NCBI RefSeq assembly: GCF_019703545.1
Contig: NZ_AP018771.1
Coordinates: forward strand, 1,674,001 to 1,738,000
DNA from: Haemophilus influenzae
Lineage (GTDB): Bacteria > Pseudomonadota > Gammaproteobacteria > Enterobacterales > Pasteurellaceae
Reading direction: 5' to 3'
Length of the DNA: 64,000 bases
The notes below the pieces were generated by a model. That model was not told the origin of the DNA and ran no database searches. It saw only the letters and a program-made list of their open reading frames with translations. The translations under genes and the position numbers were made by a program. Of this stretch, positions 1 to 10,314 are shown in pieces; the first letter of the stretch is position 1; the number at the start of each line of letters is the position of its first letter.

Positions 1-111
1 GAATTGCTCCACCGTTTCCGTGAAAATCCAGAGCAAGTCAATCCCGATGTGGAACAAGCATTGATGATTACCATCACAGGTATCGCGGCTGGGATGCGCA
101 ATACGGGCTAG
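1..111 (+). CDS. ppc: Phosphoenolpyruvate carboxylase, C-terminal end (partial)
   Basis: The last 36 codons and stop of a gene that begins before the window. The peptide ends with the tail [10 protein letters not shown], characteristic of PEP carboxylase, which carboxylates phosphoenolpyruvate to oxaloacetate to refill the TCA branch. The frame is open from base 1 to the TAG at 109-111. Only the tail is visible, so nothing can be said about catalytic residues. It converges on ycjX across a short hairpin. Confidence 0.85.
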
Positions 112-118
112 AAGGATG

Positions 119-151
119 AAAAAAGTGCGGAAAATTTTCCGCACTTTTTTA
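119..151. terminator. Bidirectional terminator between ppc and ycjX
   Basis: A near-perfect inverted repeat with arms AAAAAGTGCGGAAAA and TTTTCCGCACTTTTT, followed by T-rich sequence on both strands. The arms are one base short of the uptake-signal core (GGA instead of GGT). It separates two convergent genes. Confidence 0.8.
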
Positions 152-1561
152 TTCAAATCGATCACTTAATAAAAATTGTAAAACAGCATCCATTCTCAAA
201 TGAGGAATAGTTTCGCCTTGTTCTAAAGGCTGAGGTTCAAAACTATCAAAATCAAAGTGCGGTTGTTTTTGCCAAAATTCTGCTCTTGGTAATTTACTTG
301 GCACCGTTCCTGGATAAAGTGTAATCAGCTGTTTATCAATAGAACGAATCCCTTGAATTGCTTTAATTTCTTTTCCTTGCTGATTCACAATCACTTGCTT
401 TGTGGTACGAACAGCCGCAATGGCGGTATATTCCGTATCAATTCCTTCAAATTCTACATGGCGACCGCCCTCTTGCACAATTTGGCGCATTAAACTCACT
501 AAATTAGGAATTTGATCACGAGTAATATGATCCGCCTTGGTCGCAACAAACATTAATCGATCAATTTGCGGAGAAAACAAACGATGAAGAAAATTTCTGC
601 TGCCATAATGGAAATTATTAAATAACTGATTTAAGCCCATTTGCATATCTAAAAAGGCTTGCTGACTGTGATTTAAAGGCGTTAAACAATCCGCCAAAAT
701 AACTTGACGATCAAAGGTAGAAAAATAATTTTCGTAAAAACCTTTCACAATTTTATTGCGATAATAATTATAACGTTTTGTCAGCACGGCAAAATAGCTA
801 TTCGATTTGGCTGTTTTTTTCAAGGTTTGCCAATGTTCTTCCGAAAGATGAATTAATGGGAAAAATTGTAATGCGGGCGCGCCCTCTAAATCACTCGGCA
901 ATACAAATCGCCCAGGCTGAATAAATTGCATGCCTTGCGCTTTGCATTGATGTAAATAATCCGTATAACTTTTCGCTATCTTGGCTAAAACATCTTCATT
1001 TGCGACCGCACTTAAATCCAAATTCTGCAACATGGAAAGCCAATTTTGCGCCAATTCTGCACGAACGCCAGTTGTGACCTTGATTTGCTCTTGTGACCAT
1101 TGTTGAAAATCTAAATTTAACAACGGCAAATCGAGCAGCCATTCTCCCGGATAATCAAAAATATCCAGATAAAGCGTGCCTCGTTCTTTCAAATGACGTA
1201 GCAAGCCAGATTGGCGTTGAAAACGAATTGCTAAACGCGTTTCACTCACGCCACGAGTAGATTGAAACCATTGAGGCGGATTTTGTGACAAATCATTTAA
1301 ATTACTTTCATAATCAAAACGTGGCACGCTGAGATCTTGTTGGGATACTCGTTTGACTGCCAAAATTGAACCATTTCTCGCTGCTTCAAACAAGGGCAAA
1401 TTCTGTGATGAATGTTGATTAATGGAGAGAAGTTGATTGATTAAACTTGTAATAAACGCCGTTTTTCCACTCCGACTTAACCCCGTCACCGCCAAGCGCA
1501 AAGTGCGGTCAAAACCACGATTAATAATTTGATTGATTTCCTTTTGAACCCGATTAAACAT
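149..1561 (-). CDS. ycjX: YcjX family P-loop NTPase (DUF463)
   Basis: A 470-residue protein of the YcjX family, GTPase-like proteins of unknown cellular role (the E. coli gene lies in the phage-shock region). A P-loop GLSRSGKT sits at residues 27-34. A D-x-P-G-E segment (FDYPGEW, near residue 137) fits a switch region, and VATKAD near residue 345 resembles the base-specificity motif. The ATG at 1561 leaves about 70 bp to the divergent sapA start. The gene overlaps the ppc/ycjX terminator at its 3' end. Family assignment is firm; function is unknown. Confidence 0.85.
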   Translation of the reverse strand: MFNRVQKEINQIINRGFDRTLRLAVTGLSRSGKTAFITSLINQLLSINQHSSQNLPLFEAARNGSILAVKRVSQQDLSVPRFDYESNLNDLSQNPPQWFQSTRGVSETRLAIRFQRQSGLLRHLKERGTLYLDIFDYPGEWLLDLPLLNLDFQQWSQEQIKVTTGVRAELAQNWLSMLQNLDLSAVANEDVLAKIAKSYTDYLHQCKAQGMQFIQPGRFVLPSDLEGAPALQFFPLIHLSEEHWQTLKKTAKSNSYFAVLTKRYNYYRNKIVKGFYENYFSTFDRQVILADCLTPLNHSQQAFLDMQMGLNQLFNNFHYGSRNFLHRLFSPQIDRLMFVATKADHITRDQIPNLVSLMRQIVQEGGRHVEFEGIDTEYTAIAAVRTTKQVIVNQQGKEIKAIQGIRSIDKQLITLYPGTVPSKLPRAEFWQKQPHFDFDSFEPQPLEQGETIPHLRMDAVLQFLLSDRFE

Positions 1562-1630
1562 TCAATATCCTAGCCATTTTTACTAATATGCCTTACAATT
1601 TGACACATAATTTATCACAATGCATTTGTT

Positions 1631-3325
1631 ATGTTACGTCTAAATCTGAGATTTTTATCTTTTCTGCTCTGTATAATCCAAAGTGTAGAATTACAGGCTG
1701 CGCCAAGTGTTCCAACATTTTTAACTGAAAATGGCTTAACTTATTGCACCCACGCTTCAGGTTTTTCATTTAATCCGCAAACGGCAGATGCAGGAACCAG
1801 TATGAATGTGGTCACGGAACAAATTTATAACAAATTATTTGATATAAAAAATCACAGTGCAACATTAACACCAATGCTGGCGCAATCTTATTCCATTTCA
1901 GCTGATGGTAAAGAAATTTTATTAAATTTACGTCACGGCGTAAAATTTCACCAAACCCCTTGGTTTACCCCAACACGTGATTTTAACGCTGAAGACGTAG
2001 TATTTTCGATTAATCGTGTATTAGGGCATAATACTTATTTACCAACCTTAGCTGAGGCGAATGTTACCTATAGTAACCCACAATATAAAGTGTTTCACGA
2101 ACAAGCAAGAAAAGTGCGTTTTCCTTATTTTGATAGCATTAAACTTAACGAAAAAATCAAATCTGTGACCGCACTTTCGCCTTATCAAGTAAAAATTGAA
2201 TTATTTGAGCCAGATTCCTCCATCTTGTCGCATCTTGCCAGCCAGTATGCCATTATTTTTTCACAAGAATATGCCTATCAATTAAGCGCAGATGACAACC
2301 TTACTCAATTAGATACCCACCCAGTAGGCACAGGGCCTTATCAAGTAAAAGATTATGTATATAACCAATATGTTCGCTTAGTGCGTAACGAAAACTATTG
2401 GAAAAAAGAAGCAAAAATTCAAAATATTATCGTGGATTTATCTACTGATAGAAACGGGCGACTCGTCAAATTTTTCAATAATGAATGTCAAATAGCCTCT
2501 TATCCTGAAGTGAGCCAAATTGGCTTATTAAAGAGCAACGATAAGCACTACTATATGCAATCCACTGACGGAATGAATTTGGCATATCTTGCCTTCAATT
2601 TTGAAAAGCCATTGATGCAGGATCGCACCATTCGAGAAGCTATCTCACAAAGTTTGAACCGCGCACGTATTATTCACAACATCTATCACAATACTGCGAC
2701 AGTGGCGAATAACATTATTCCTGAAGTATCTTGGGCTTCAAGTGTCAATACGCCAGAATTTGAGTTTGATTACAATCCCAAAATCGCCAAAAATAAATTA
2801 GCAGATAAAAACCTTTTGTTAAATTTATGGGTAATTAATGAAGAACAAGTCTATAATCCTGCACCTTTTAAAATGGCTGAAATGATAAAATGGGATTTAG
2901 CTCAAGCGGGTGTGAAAGTTAAAGTGCGTGCCGTAACTCGTCCATTTTTAACTGCGCAATTACGCAATCAATCGGAAAATTATGATTTGATTCTATCTGG
3001 TTGGTTAGCTGGTAATCTTGATCCTGATGGTTTTATGCGTCCAATTTTAAGCTGTGGAACAAAAAATGAACTCACTAATTTATCTAATTGGTGTAATGAA
3101 GAATTTGATCAATTTATGGATCGTGCCATTACCACCTCACATTTAAGTTCACGCGCAAAATCCTATAATGAAGCCCAAGAACTCGTTTTACGTGAATTAC
3201 CCATTATTCCTATTGCCAATGTAAAACGAATTTTAGTCGCAAATAGTCGTGTGAAAGGAGTAAAAATGACGCCTTTTGGTAGCTTAGATTTTTCCACTTT
3301 ATATTTTATTCAGGAGAAACACTAA
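1631..3325 (+). CDS. sapA: SapA periplasmic peptide-binding protein
   Basis: A 564-residue family 5 extracellular solute-binding protein (DppA/OppA type). In nontypeable H. influenzae SapA binds antimicrobial peptides and haem and delivers them to the SapBC permease. The N-terminus is a signal peptide, with a hydrophobic stretch to about residue 23 and likely cleavage after LQA. The solute-binding signature follows (ADGKEILLNLRHGVKFH region, then DFNAEDVVFSINR). It is the first gene of sapABCDF. Its stop overlaps the sapB start in a TAATG. Confidence 0.95.
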   Translation: MLRLNLRFLSFLLCIIQSVELQAAPSVPTFLTENGLTYCTHASGFSFNPQTADAGTSMNVVTEQIYNKLFDIKNHSATLTPMLAQSYSISADGKEILLNLRHGVKFHQTPWFTPTRDFNAEDVVFSINRVLGHNTYLPTLAEANVTYSNPQYKVFHEQARKVRFPYFDSIKLNEKIKSVTALSPYQVKIELFEPDSSILSHLASQYAIIFSQEYAYQLSADDNLTQLDTHPVGTGPYQVKDYVYNQYVRLVRNENYWKKEAKIQNIIVDLSTDRNGRLVKFFNNECQIASYPEVSQIGLLKSNDKHYYMQSTDGMNLAYLAFNFEKPLMQDRTIREAISQSLNRARIIHNIYHNTATVANNIIPEVSWASSVNTPEFEFDYNPKIAKNKLADKNLLLNLWVINEEQVYNPAPFKMAEMIKWDLAQAGVKVKVRAVTRPFLTAQLRNQSENYDLILSGWLAGNLDPDGFMRPILSCGTKNELTNLSNWCNEEFDQFMDRAITTSHLSSRAKSYNEAQELVLRELPIIPIANVKRILVANSRVKGVKMTPFGSLDFSTLYFIQEKH

Positions 3326-4290
3326 TGTTATGGTCGGCTCTTCGCCATATTCTGTGGGTGGCATTATTATTACTCGTATTATCGCTATTAGGCTTTGTCA
3401 TTTTATTGCGCGATCCTCTTAATGCGAATCTTGTTACACAAAACATTTATATCGGCTATTTCCATTATTTAGGCACCTTGTTACAAGGTGATTTTGGCAT
3501 TACCTATAACGGTGGAAAATCATTAATGAACCTTATTCTTACGGTTCTTCCTCCCACATTGGAACTTTGTTTCATTACATTGTTTTTGGCATTTATTTTT
3601 GGTTTGCCACTTGGCATTATAAGTGCGGTCAATTCTGAACAAGTTTTTGCAAAAAGTTTACAGAGCTTATCTTATGTAGGGCTATCTATTCCAATATTTT
3701 GGTTAGCCCCTATTTTACTGTACGTTGCCGCGCTCTCACATTGGGAAATTGCCGCTATTGGACAATATAATTTGCTTTACGAAATTAAATCCATTACGGG
3801 ATTTCCTGTTATTGATATGTGGTTTATGGAAGTGCCTTATCGTACAAAAATCGTACAAAATATATTGCAACATTTAGCCTTACCAACATTGGTATTGTGT
3901 ATTTTGCCAACAATGGAAATTATCCGCATTATTCATCAACGAGCAGAATATATTTTGAATCAAAATTTTTCTAAAGTAGCGACAACACGGGGTTGGTCAA
4001 AATGGAAAATTCTCCATCAATACGTATTCCGTAATACTTTTCCCCTACTTGTTCCACAAGTACCACGTGTATTCACATTAGTATTAACGCAATGTATGTT
4101 GGTAGAAACGGCTTTAGGTTGGCCTGGCATTGGTCGTTGGTTAATTAATGCCGTAAATGAACAAGATTACAACAGCATTGCCGCAGGTGTAATTGTTATT
4201 GGTGTATGTATTATTTTGATTGATACATTCACTAAAATATTCACTTTTATACTCGATCCATTTAAAAAGAAAGGTTGGTATGCAAAATAA
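3325..4290 (+). CDS. sapB: SapB peptide transport permease
   Basis: A 321-residue inner-membrane permease of the DppB/OppB family with about six membrane segments. The coupling motif, where the permease touches the ATPase, is visible around KVATTRGWSKWKILHQYVFRN rendered here in part (TTRGWSKWKI), followed by the C-terminal GWPGIGRW typical of the family. The start overlaps the sapA stop (TAATG) and the end overlaps sapC by 11 bases, so translation is probably coupled. It pairs with SapC to form the channel. Confidence 0.93.
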   Translation: MLWSALRHILWVALLLLVLSLLGFVILLRDPLNANLVTQNIYIGYFHYLGTLLQGDFGITYNGGKSLMNLILTVLPPTLELCFITLFLAFIFGLPLGIISAVNSEQVFAKSLQSLSYVGLSIPIFWLAPILLYVAALSHWEIAAIGQYNLLYEIKSITGFPVIDMWFMEVPYRTKIVQNILQHLALPTLVLCILPTMEIIRIIHQRAEYILNQNFSKVATTRGWSKWKILHQYVFRNTFPLLVPQVPRVFTLVLTQCMLVETALGWPGIGRWLINAVNEQDYNSIAAGVIVIGVCIILIDTFTKIFTFILDPFKKKGWYAK

Positions 4291-5167
4291 AGAACCTGAT
4301 GAATTCCGCGAAAGCACCTCAATCTTTCAAATTTGGTTACGCTTTCGTCAAAATACCATCGCACTTTTTAGCTTTTATTTATTAATCGCATTAATTTTTA
4401 CCGCACTTTTTGCTAGTTATCTTGCACCTTATGCTGATAATCGACAATTTATTGGGCAAGAATTAATGCCTCCTTCTTGGGTAGATAGAGGAAAAATTGC
4501 TTTTTTCTTTGGTACTGATGATTTAGGTCGCGACATATTAAGTCGTTTAATTATGGGTACTCGTTATACCTTAGGTTCTGCTTTACTGGTTGTCTTTTCA
4601 GTGGCAATAATAGGCGGCGCACTAGGAATTATTGCAGGACTACTGAAAGGTATTAAAGCTCGTTTTGTCGGGCATATTTTTGATGCTTTTTTATCGTTAC
4701 CTATTCTATTAATTGCCATTGTTATTTCAACATTAATGGAACCAAGTTTATGGAATGCAATGTTCGCAACACTCTTAGCGATATTGCCGTATTTCATCCA
4801 TGCAATTTATCAAGCCATTCAACAAGAATTGAAAAAAGATTATGTGCTGATGTTAAAACTTGAAGGCATTTCTAACTGGGAATTATTAAAAAGCACTATT
4901 TTACCGAATATTACTGTTATTTATATTCAAGAAGTGGCTCGTGCTTTTGTTATAGCCGTGTTGGATATTAGTGCGTTAAGTTTTATTTCCCTTGGCGCAC
5001 AACGACCAACCCCAGAATGGGGCGCAATGATTCGAGATTCTTTAGAACTACTCTATCTTGCACCTTGGACGGTATTACTCCCTGGCTTTGCAATTATTTT
5101 TACTATTTTATTAAGCATTATTTTTAGCAATGGCTTAACTAAAACCATCAATCAACATCAAGAATAG
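4280..5167 (+). CDS. sapC: SapC peptide transport permease
   Basis: A 295-residue permease of the DppC/OppC family, partner of SapB. I start it at the ATG at 4280 (MQNKEPDEF) rather than further upstream because AAGG lies just before it and family members begin with a short cytoplasmic tail before the first membrane segment. The conserved GTDDLGRDILSRL segment and the EAA-type motif (MLKLEGISNWELLKSTILP) are present. An uptake signal inside the first membrane helix encodes Thr-Ala-Leu. Three bases separate its stop from sapD. Confidence 0.92.
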   Translation: MQNKEPDEFRESTSIFQIWLRFRQNTIALFSFYLLIALIFTALFASYLAPYADNRQFIGQELMPPSWVDRGKIAFFFGTDDLGRDILSRLIMGTRYTLGSALLVVFSVAIIGGALGIIAGLLKGIKARFVGHIFDAFLSLPILLIAIVISTLMEPSLWNAMFATLLAILPYFIHAIYQAIQQELKKDYVLMLKLEGISNWELLKSTILPNITVIYIQEVARAFVIAVLDISALSFISLGAQRPTPEWGAMIRDSLELLYLAPWTVLLPGFAIIFTILLSIIFSNGLTKTINQHQE

Positions 5168-5170
5168 CCT

Positions 5171-6220
5171 ATGGCACTTTTAGACATTTGTAACCTCAAT
5201 ATTGAAATTCAAACCTCCAATGGACGTATAAAAATTGTAGATGGCGTCAATCTTTCCCTTAACGAAGGGGAAATCAGTGGATTAGTTGGCGAATCAGGCT
5301 CAGGAAAAAGCTTAATCGCTAAAGTCATTTGTAATGCAATCAAAGAAAATTGGATTATTACTGCCGATCGCTTTCGTTTTCACGATATCGAATTACTTAA
5401 ACTCAGTCCTAATAAACGCCGAAAGTTAGTGGGTAAAGAAATATCCATGATTTTCCAAAATCCCTTATCTTGCCTTGATCCAAGTCGAAAAATAGGGAAA
5501 CAACTCATCCAAAATATTCCTAATTGGACATTTAAAAATAAATGGTGGAAATGGTTTGGGTGGAAAAAAAGACGTGCTATTGAATTGTTACATCGCGTAG
5601 GAATTAAAGATCATCGTGATATTATGGCAAGCTATCCTAACGAACTGACAGAAGGCGAAGGACAAAAAGTTATGATCGCAATGGCTGTCGCTAATCAGCC
5701 ACGTTTATTAATCGCAGATGAACCAACAAATACATTAGAATCAACCACTGCCCTACAAGTTTTTCGTTTACTTTCCAGTATGAACCAAAATCAGGGAACA
5801 ACAATTTTACTTACGAGTAACGATATTAAAAGTATTAGTGAATGGTGCGATCAAATTTCAGTGCTTTATTGTGGGCAAAATACCGAATCTGCCCCGACTG
5901 AAATATTAATCGAAAGTCCCCATCATCCTTATACCCAAGCCTTAATTAATGCAGTACCCGATTTTACTCAACCTTTGGGGTTTAAAACTAAATTGGGTAC
6001 GTTAGAAGGCACCGCGCCTATTTTAGAGCAAATGCCAATTGGCTGTCGTCTTGGCCCAAGATGCCCTTTTGCACAAAAAAAATGTATGGAAAAACCAAGA
6101 CGATTGAAAATAAAACAACACGAATTTTCTTGTCATTATCCTATTAATTTACGAGAAAAAAATTTCAAAGAAAAAACAACCGCCACCCCTTTTATACTTA
6201 ATTGCAAAGGAAATGAATAA
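5171..6220 (+). CDS. sapD: SapD peptide transport ATPase
   Basis: A 349-residue ABC ATPase of the DppD/OppD type energising SapBC; the E. coli protein also supports Trk potassium uptake. The Walker A GESGSGKS is at residues 40-47. The signature is LTEGEGQ instead of LSGGQ, and Walker B is LLIADEPT. The C-terminal extension has the oligopeptide-ABC cysteine pattern ([15 protein letters not shown]). The H-loop reads TSNDI where E. coli SapD has ISHDL, so the switch histidine is replaced by asparagine. The stop overlaps the sapF start. Confidence 0.93.
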   Translation: MALLDICNLNIEIQTSNGRIKIVDGVNLSLNEGEISGLVGESGSGKSLIAKVICNAIKENWIITADRFRFHDIELLKLSPNKRRKLVGKEISMIFQNPLSCLDPSRKIGKQLIQNIPNWTFKNKWWKWFGWKKRRAIELLHRVGIKDHRDIMASYPNELTEGEGQKVMIAMAVANQPRLLIADEPTNTLESTTALQVFRLLSSMNQNQGTTILLTSNDIKSISEWCDQISVLYCGQNTESAPTEILIESPHHPYTQALINAVPDFTQPLGFKTKLGTLEGTAPILEQMPIGCRLGPRCPFAQKKCMEKPRRLKIKQHEFSCHYPINLREKNFKEKTTATPFILNCKGNE

Positions 6221-7029
6221 TGCCCTTATTACAAGTGGAAGATTTAACTAAAACTTTTAAAGGTCACGCCAGTTTATTTGGTCGAAATCAATTCAATGCA
6301 GTGGATAAAGTGAGTTTTACCCTTGAACGTAAACAAACACTTGCAATCATTGGCAATAATGGCTCTGGTAAATCAACCCTAGTGAAAATGATAGCAGGTA
6401 TTATTCCGCCAACTTCTGGTCGAATTTTATTTAATGATCGAGAATTACAATATCAGGATGCCCAATCTAGAGCTAAACATATTCGTATGGTTTTCCAAGA
6501 TGCCAACTCTGCATTTAATCCACGTTTAAATATTGGACAAATATTAGACGAACCATTAAGCCTAGCGACAGATTGGACAGAAACACAACGTAATGAAAAA
6601 ATCTTTGAGACCCTCTCTCTTGTTGGGCTTTATCCTGATTACACAAATCTCAATATTAAGCATCTTTCTATTAGCCAAAAACAGCGTGTCGCTTTGGCAC
6701 GTGCGCTGATTTTAGAACCTGAAATAATTATTATAGATGATGCAATTGGCAATTTAGATGCTTCTGTACGTATTCAATTGCTTAATTTAACCCTTGATCT
6801 GCAGCAACGTTTAGGTATTTCTTATATTTATGTAGGGCAAGATCTCGGTGTAATTAAACATATTGCAGATACGATTATCGTAATGGATGAAGGAAAAATG
6901 ATTGAATATGGCAGCCCTCAAAATCTTTTTACTGATCCACAAACTGATGTTACTCGTCGCTTAGTCGAAAGCTATTTTGGCAAAATTTTAGATGAAACCG
7001 CTTGGGTAAAAGACAAAAACACTCACTAA
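6220..7029 (+). CDS. sapF: SapF peptide transport ATPase
   Basis: A 269-residue ABC ATPase of the DppF/OppF type, second ATPase of the Sap transporter. Walker A is GNNGSGKS. The signature (LSISQKQ) is degenerate, Walker B reads IIIIDDAIG with Asp where the catalytic Glu usually stands, and the H-loop position reads GQDLG with no histidine. The Q-loop region ([12 protein letters not shown]) is ordinary. Such wear suggests SapF binds or hydrolyses ATP poorly and plays a structural role; that is inference. It overlaps sapD in TAATG and is followed at 11 bases by the YeiH gene. Confidence 0.92.
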   Translation: MPLLQVEDLTKTFKGHASLFGRNQFNAVDKVSFTLERKQTLAIIGNNGSGKSTLVKMIAGIIPPTSGRILFNDRELQYQDAQSRAKHIRMVFQDANSAFNPRLNIGQILDEPLSLATDWTETQRNEKIFETLSLVGLYPDYTNLNIKHLSISQKQRVALARALILEPEIIIIDDAIGNLDASVRIQLLNLTLDLQQRLGISYIYVGQDLGVIKHIADTIIVMDEGKMIEYGSPQNLFTDPQTDVTRRLVESYFGKILDETAWVKDKNTH

Positions 7030-7040
7030 GGAAAGGAAAA

Positions 7041-8057
7041 ATGAACACTCGTCCCTTTTATTTCGGACTTATATTTATTGCGATTATCGCTATACTTGCT
7101 AACTATTTAGGAAACACTGATTTTTCCCATCATTATCATATCAGTGCTTTAATTATTGCCATCTTGCTGGGAATGGCAATCGGCAATACCATTTACCCGC
7201 AATTTTCAACACAAGTGGAAAAAGGCGTGTTATTTGCCAAAGGCACGCTTCTTCGCACTGGCATTGTGTTGTATGGTTTCCGCCTCACTTTTGGCGATAT
7301 TGCCGATGTAGGATTAAATGCTGTTGTCACTGATGCGATTATGCTAATTTCAACCTTCTTTTTTACCGCACTTTTAGGCATTCGTTATCTAAAAATGGAT
7401 AAACAATTGGTTTATCTCACTGGAGCAGGATGTAGTATTTGTGGTGCGGCAGCGGTTATGGCGGCAGAGCCTGTGACCAAAGCAGAATCTCATAAAGTTT
7501 CAGTAGCGATTGCCGTAGTGGTCATTTTCGGGACGCTTGCTATTTTTACTTACCCCTTTTTCTACACTTGGTCACAAGATTTAATTAACGCCCATCAATT
7601 CGGTATTTATGTTGGTTCTAGTGTACACGAAGTGGCTCAAGTGTATGCTATTGGGGAAAATATTGATCCTATCGTGGCGAATACTGCCGTCATTTCCAAA
7701 ATGATCCGAGTGATGATGCTCGCACCATTTTTATTAATGCTTTCTTGGTTATTAACACGTAGTAATGGAGTATCAGAAAATACGTCACACAAAATTACAA
7801 TTCCTTGGTTTGCTGTACTTTTTATTGGTGTTGCGATTTTTAATTCTTTTGATTTATTACCAAAAGAACTCGTAAACTTATTAGTTGAAATCGATTCTTT
7901 CTTATTAATTTCATCAATGGCTGCCCTTGGCTTAACGACGCAAGCAAGCGCAATCAAAAAGGCAGGATTAAAACCGTTTGTTTTAGGAATACTAACTTAT
8001 TTATGGCTAGTGGTTGGTGGATTTTTAGTGAACTATGGAATATCAAAATTAATATAA
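7041..8057 (+). CDS. yeiH: YeiH/UPF0324 family membrane protein (SapZ of NTHi)
   Basis: A 338-residue polytopic protein of the UPF0324 family with about ten membrane segments. The family motif [17 protein letters not shown] is visible around residue 132, and [12 protein letters not shown] follows. The start at 7041 is chosen for the strong AAGGAAAGG just upstream. It follows sapF closely on the same strand, and in nontypeable H. influenzae the equivalent gene is treated as the last member of the operon (sapZ), though its substrate is unknown. An uptake signal in a membrane helix encodes Thr-Ala-Leu. The gene ends at an inverted uptake-signal terminator. Confidence 0.85.
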   Translation: MNTRPFYFGLIFIAIIAILANYLGNTDFSHHYHISALIIAILLGMAIGNTIYPQFSTQVEKGVLFAKGTLLRTGIVLYGFRLTFGDIADVGLNAVVTDAIMLISTFFFTALLGIRYLKMDKQLVYLTGAGCSICGAAAVMAAEPVTKAESHKVSVAIAVVVIFGTLAIFTYPFFYTWSQDLINAHQFGIYVGSSVHEVAQVYAIGENIDPIVANTAVISKMIRVMMLAPFLLMLSWLLTRSNGVSENTSHKITIPWFAVLFIGVAIFNSFDLLPKELVNLLVEIDSFLLISSMAALGLTTQASAIKKAGLKPFVLGILTYLWLVVGGFLVNYGISKLI

Positions 8058-8070
8058 AATTCACTTAAGA

Positions 8071-8102
8071 TTGACCGCACTTTTAAAGTGCGGTCTTTTT
8101 TA
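8071..8102. terminator. Inverted uptake-signal terminator, sap operon / truA
   Basis: Arms GACCGCACTTT and AAAGTGCGGTC are perfectly complementary and are followed by a T run on the plus strand. The two arms are uptake-signal cores in opposite orientation. It ends the sap-yeiH transcript and faces truA. Confidence 0.85.
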
Positions 8103-8135
8103 CAGATATGGTTATTTAAAGGATTAAATTACGCT

Positions 8136-8945
8136 TTATTTCAAAGTACGATTTAATAAACCATCCTCTAAAAATAAAGGGCCAATTGGGCGTTTAGGAA
8201 TATCAAACTTCTGCGGATAAATCACATCAACCAAATACAATCCATCGGGTTTTGCTGTTGGTGCAGCAAGCTGACGATTTTTCTGCTCAAGTAGCCATTG
8301 CATCCATTCAATCGGCTGATTTCCAGCACCGACCTCAATCAAACTTCCCACAATATTACGCACCATATGATGCACAAAAGCGTTCGCCTGAATATCCACA
8401 ATAATATATTGCCCGATACGAGACACATTCAAATGATGCACATTACGCCAAGGGGTATGGGATTGACATTGTGCTGCACGGAAAGAGGAAAAATCATGTT
8501 CGCCAAGTAAACATTGTCCTGCCTGATGCATTTTTTCCGCATCTAAATCTAAATGACAATGTGTTATTCCTCCCGCTAAAATTGCAGAGCGTAATTTATT
8601 ACAATAAAGAATATAACGGTAACGGCGTGCTGTTGCGGAAAATCTGGCGTGAAATTCATCATCAACTTGTTTTGCCCAACTCACTGCAATGTCATCAGGT
8701 AAATGAGCATTAGTGCCAAAAGCCCAAGCTTTCTCAGGACGAATCACATTGGTTTCAAAATGAACAACCTGCCCCGTTCCACTTACGCCAGAATCCGTTC
8801 GACCCGCACAAAATATTTCAATTTTTTCATTCGCAATACAAGAAAGTGCCTTTTCTAATTCTTCTTGTACACTGCGGACTTTTTCTTGTCTCTGCCAACC
8901 ATAATAATTTTTCCCGTTATACTCAATGCCTAATGCAATTTTCAT
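8136..8945 (-). CDS. truA: tRNA pseudouridine(38-40) synthase TruA
   Basis: A 269-residue TruA, close to the E. coli length (270). It isomerises uridines 38-40 in the anticodon stem of many tRNAs. The catalytic aspartate lies in CAGRTDSGV near residue 50, and the start [20 protein letters not shown] is the standard N-terminus. It stands alone on the minus strand between the sap cluster and the divergent fbp gene. An uptake signal lies just upstream of its start region. Confidence 0.95.
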   Translation of the reverse strand: MKIALGIEYNGKNYYGWQRQEKVRSVQEELEKALSCIANEKIEIFCAGRTDSGVSGTGQVVHFETNVIRPEKAWAFGTNAHLPDDIAVSWAKQVDDEFHARFSATARRYRYILYCNKLRSAILAGGITHCHLDLDAEKMHQAGQCLLGEHDFSSFRAAQCQSHTPWRNVHHLNVSRIGQYIIVDIQANAFVHHMVRNIVGSLIEVGAGNQPIEWMQWLLEQKNRQLAAPTAKPDGLYLVDVIYPQKFDIPKRPIGPLFLEDGLLNRTLK

Positions 8946-9082
8946 TTTTTACCTTTTGGCTTAATAAAGTGCGGTTATGGTAGCTCAAGTTTATTTGGAG
9001 CGCAAATGCATAAAAACACTCCAAAATTTATTCAAAAATAAGCGATAGTTTCTAAAAATTGCAGTAATAAATGTGAATTTTT

Positions 9083-9098
9083 TGTGATAAAGATCCCA
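9083..9098 (+). promoter_or_regulatory. CRP site upstream of fbp
   Basis: TGTGA-N6-TCCCA matches the CRP consensus TGTGA-N6-TCACA except for one base in the right half. A TATAAT -10 box lies at 9139-9144, placing the site centre near -61 from the predicted start of transcription, the class I position. The -35 hexamer is poor, as expected for an activator-dependent promoter. Confidence 0.6.
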
Positions 9099-9179
9099 TT
9101 CTGATAATCTGCCATTAGAGTTTACACTCCAAACTTCCTATAATTAACTTACGCATTATGAAAAACTAAAAGGAAAATT

Positions 9180-10184
9180 ATGAAAACATTGAGTGAATTT
9201 ATCGTTGAACGCCAAGCAGAATACCCAAATGCTAAAGGGGAATTGAGTGGTATTTTGTCGTCAATTCGTCTTTTAGCGAAAATTATTCATCGAGATATTA
9301 ACAAAGCAGGTTTAACAAATATTCTCGGTCAATCTGGTATTGAAAATGTACAAGGCGAAAGTCAAATGAAACTCGATTTATTCGCCCATAACACGATGAA
9401 AGCGGCATTAATGGCACGTGAAGAAGTGGCTGGTTTTGCCTCTGAAGAAGAAGAAAGTTTTATCGCATTTGATACAGAACGTGGCCGTAATGCAAAATAC
9501 ATTATTTTAACGGATCCCCTTGATGGTTCTTCAAATATTGATGTAAACGTATCCGTCGGTACAATTTTCTCCATTTACCGTCGTGTATCCCCTATTGGCT
9601 CACCTGTTACCTTAGAAGATTTTATGCAACCAGGTAATAAACAAGTCGCGGCGGGTTATATTGTTTATGGTTCATCAACAATGTTGGTTTATACCACTGG
9701 TCACGGTGTGAATGGTTTTACTTATGACCCATCAATCGGTACATTCTGTCTTTCCCACGAAAATATGCAAATGCCAAAAGAGGGCAAAATTTATTCCATC
9801 AATGAAGGGCAATACCTCAAATTCCCACAAGGTGTGAAAAAATATATTAAATATTGCCAAGAAGAAGATAAAGCGACTCATCGCCCTTACGTATCTCGCT
9901 ATATTGGTTCACTTGTAGCAGACTTCCACCGCAACTTATTAAAAGGCGGCATTTATATTTACCCAAGTGCAACCAACTATCCAAATGGAAAACTCCGTTT
10001 ATTATATGAAGGCAATCCTATTGCATTTTTAGCGGAGCAAGCTGGTGGTGTCGCAACAGATGGTTATCGTCGAATTTTAGATATCGAACCAACCGCACTT
10101 CATGAACGTGTTCCACTATTTGTTGGTTCAGAAGATATGGTAAAAAAAGCGCAAGAAATGATGGAAGAATTTAAAGAAGAATAA
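9180..10184 (+). CDS. fbp: Fructose-1,6-bisphosphatase class I
   Basis: A 334-residue class I FBPase, which dephosphorylates fructose-1,6-bisphosphate in gluconeogenesis. The metal/phosphate motif [12 protein letters not shown] is present near residue 118, and the substrate-binding segment [17 protein letters not shown] follows. AAAGGAAAA precedes the ATG. A CRP site and a TATAAT box upstream suggest activation when sugars are scarce. It is followed by a hairpin terminator and the cmk remnant. Confidence 0.96.
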
Positions 10185-10185
10185 T

Positions 10186-10218
10186 AAAAATCTCCTCGAT
10201 TAAAAGGGGAGATTTTTA
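10186..10218 (+). terminator. fbp terminator
   Basis: Arms AAAAATCTCC and GGGGAGATTTTT flank a ten-base loop and end in a T run directly after the fbp stop codon. The cmk remnant begins at the next base. Confidence 0.85.
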
Positions 10219-10314
10219 TCAATAAAAAGCATAGCCCAACTTTTCAGCCAACGCATAACAAAGCGTCCCTTTCCCAGCACCACTAGGACCATCAACAGTA
10301 ATAATCATTCCCAT
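10219..10314 (-). pseudogene. cmk: Cytidylate kinase N-terminal remnant (31 codons)
   Basis: Reading minus from the ATG at 10314 gives [20 protein letters not shown] and then [11 protein letters not shown] before a TGA. This is the start of CMP kinase including its whole P-loop (GPSGAGKG), but a complete enzyme has about 225 residues. Homology stops after GYA, where family members continue LLDSG, and the sequence runs straight into the fbp terminator. It cannot be functional. As I recall, Rd KW20 has two cmk copies, one next to fbp and one next to lldP; here one stub lies between fbp and lldP, so a rearrangement or deletion ended inside cmk. Confidence 0.85.

Noticed and set aside
1562..1630. 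TTGACA at 1600-1605 as the sapA -35 box
   Set aside because: The matching -10 would fall at the start codon; a leaderless message is unlikely and no better pair was found.
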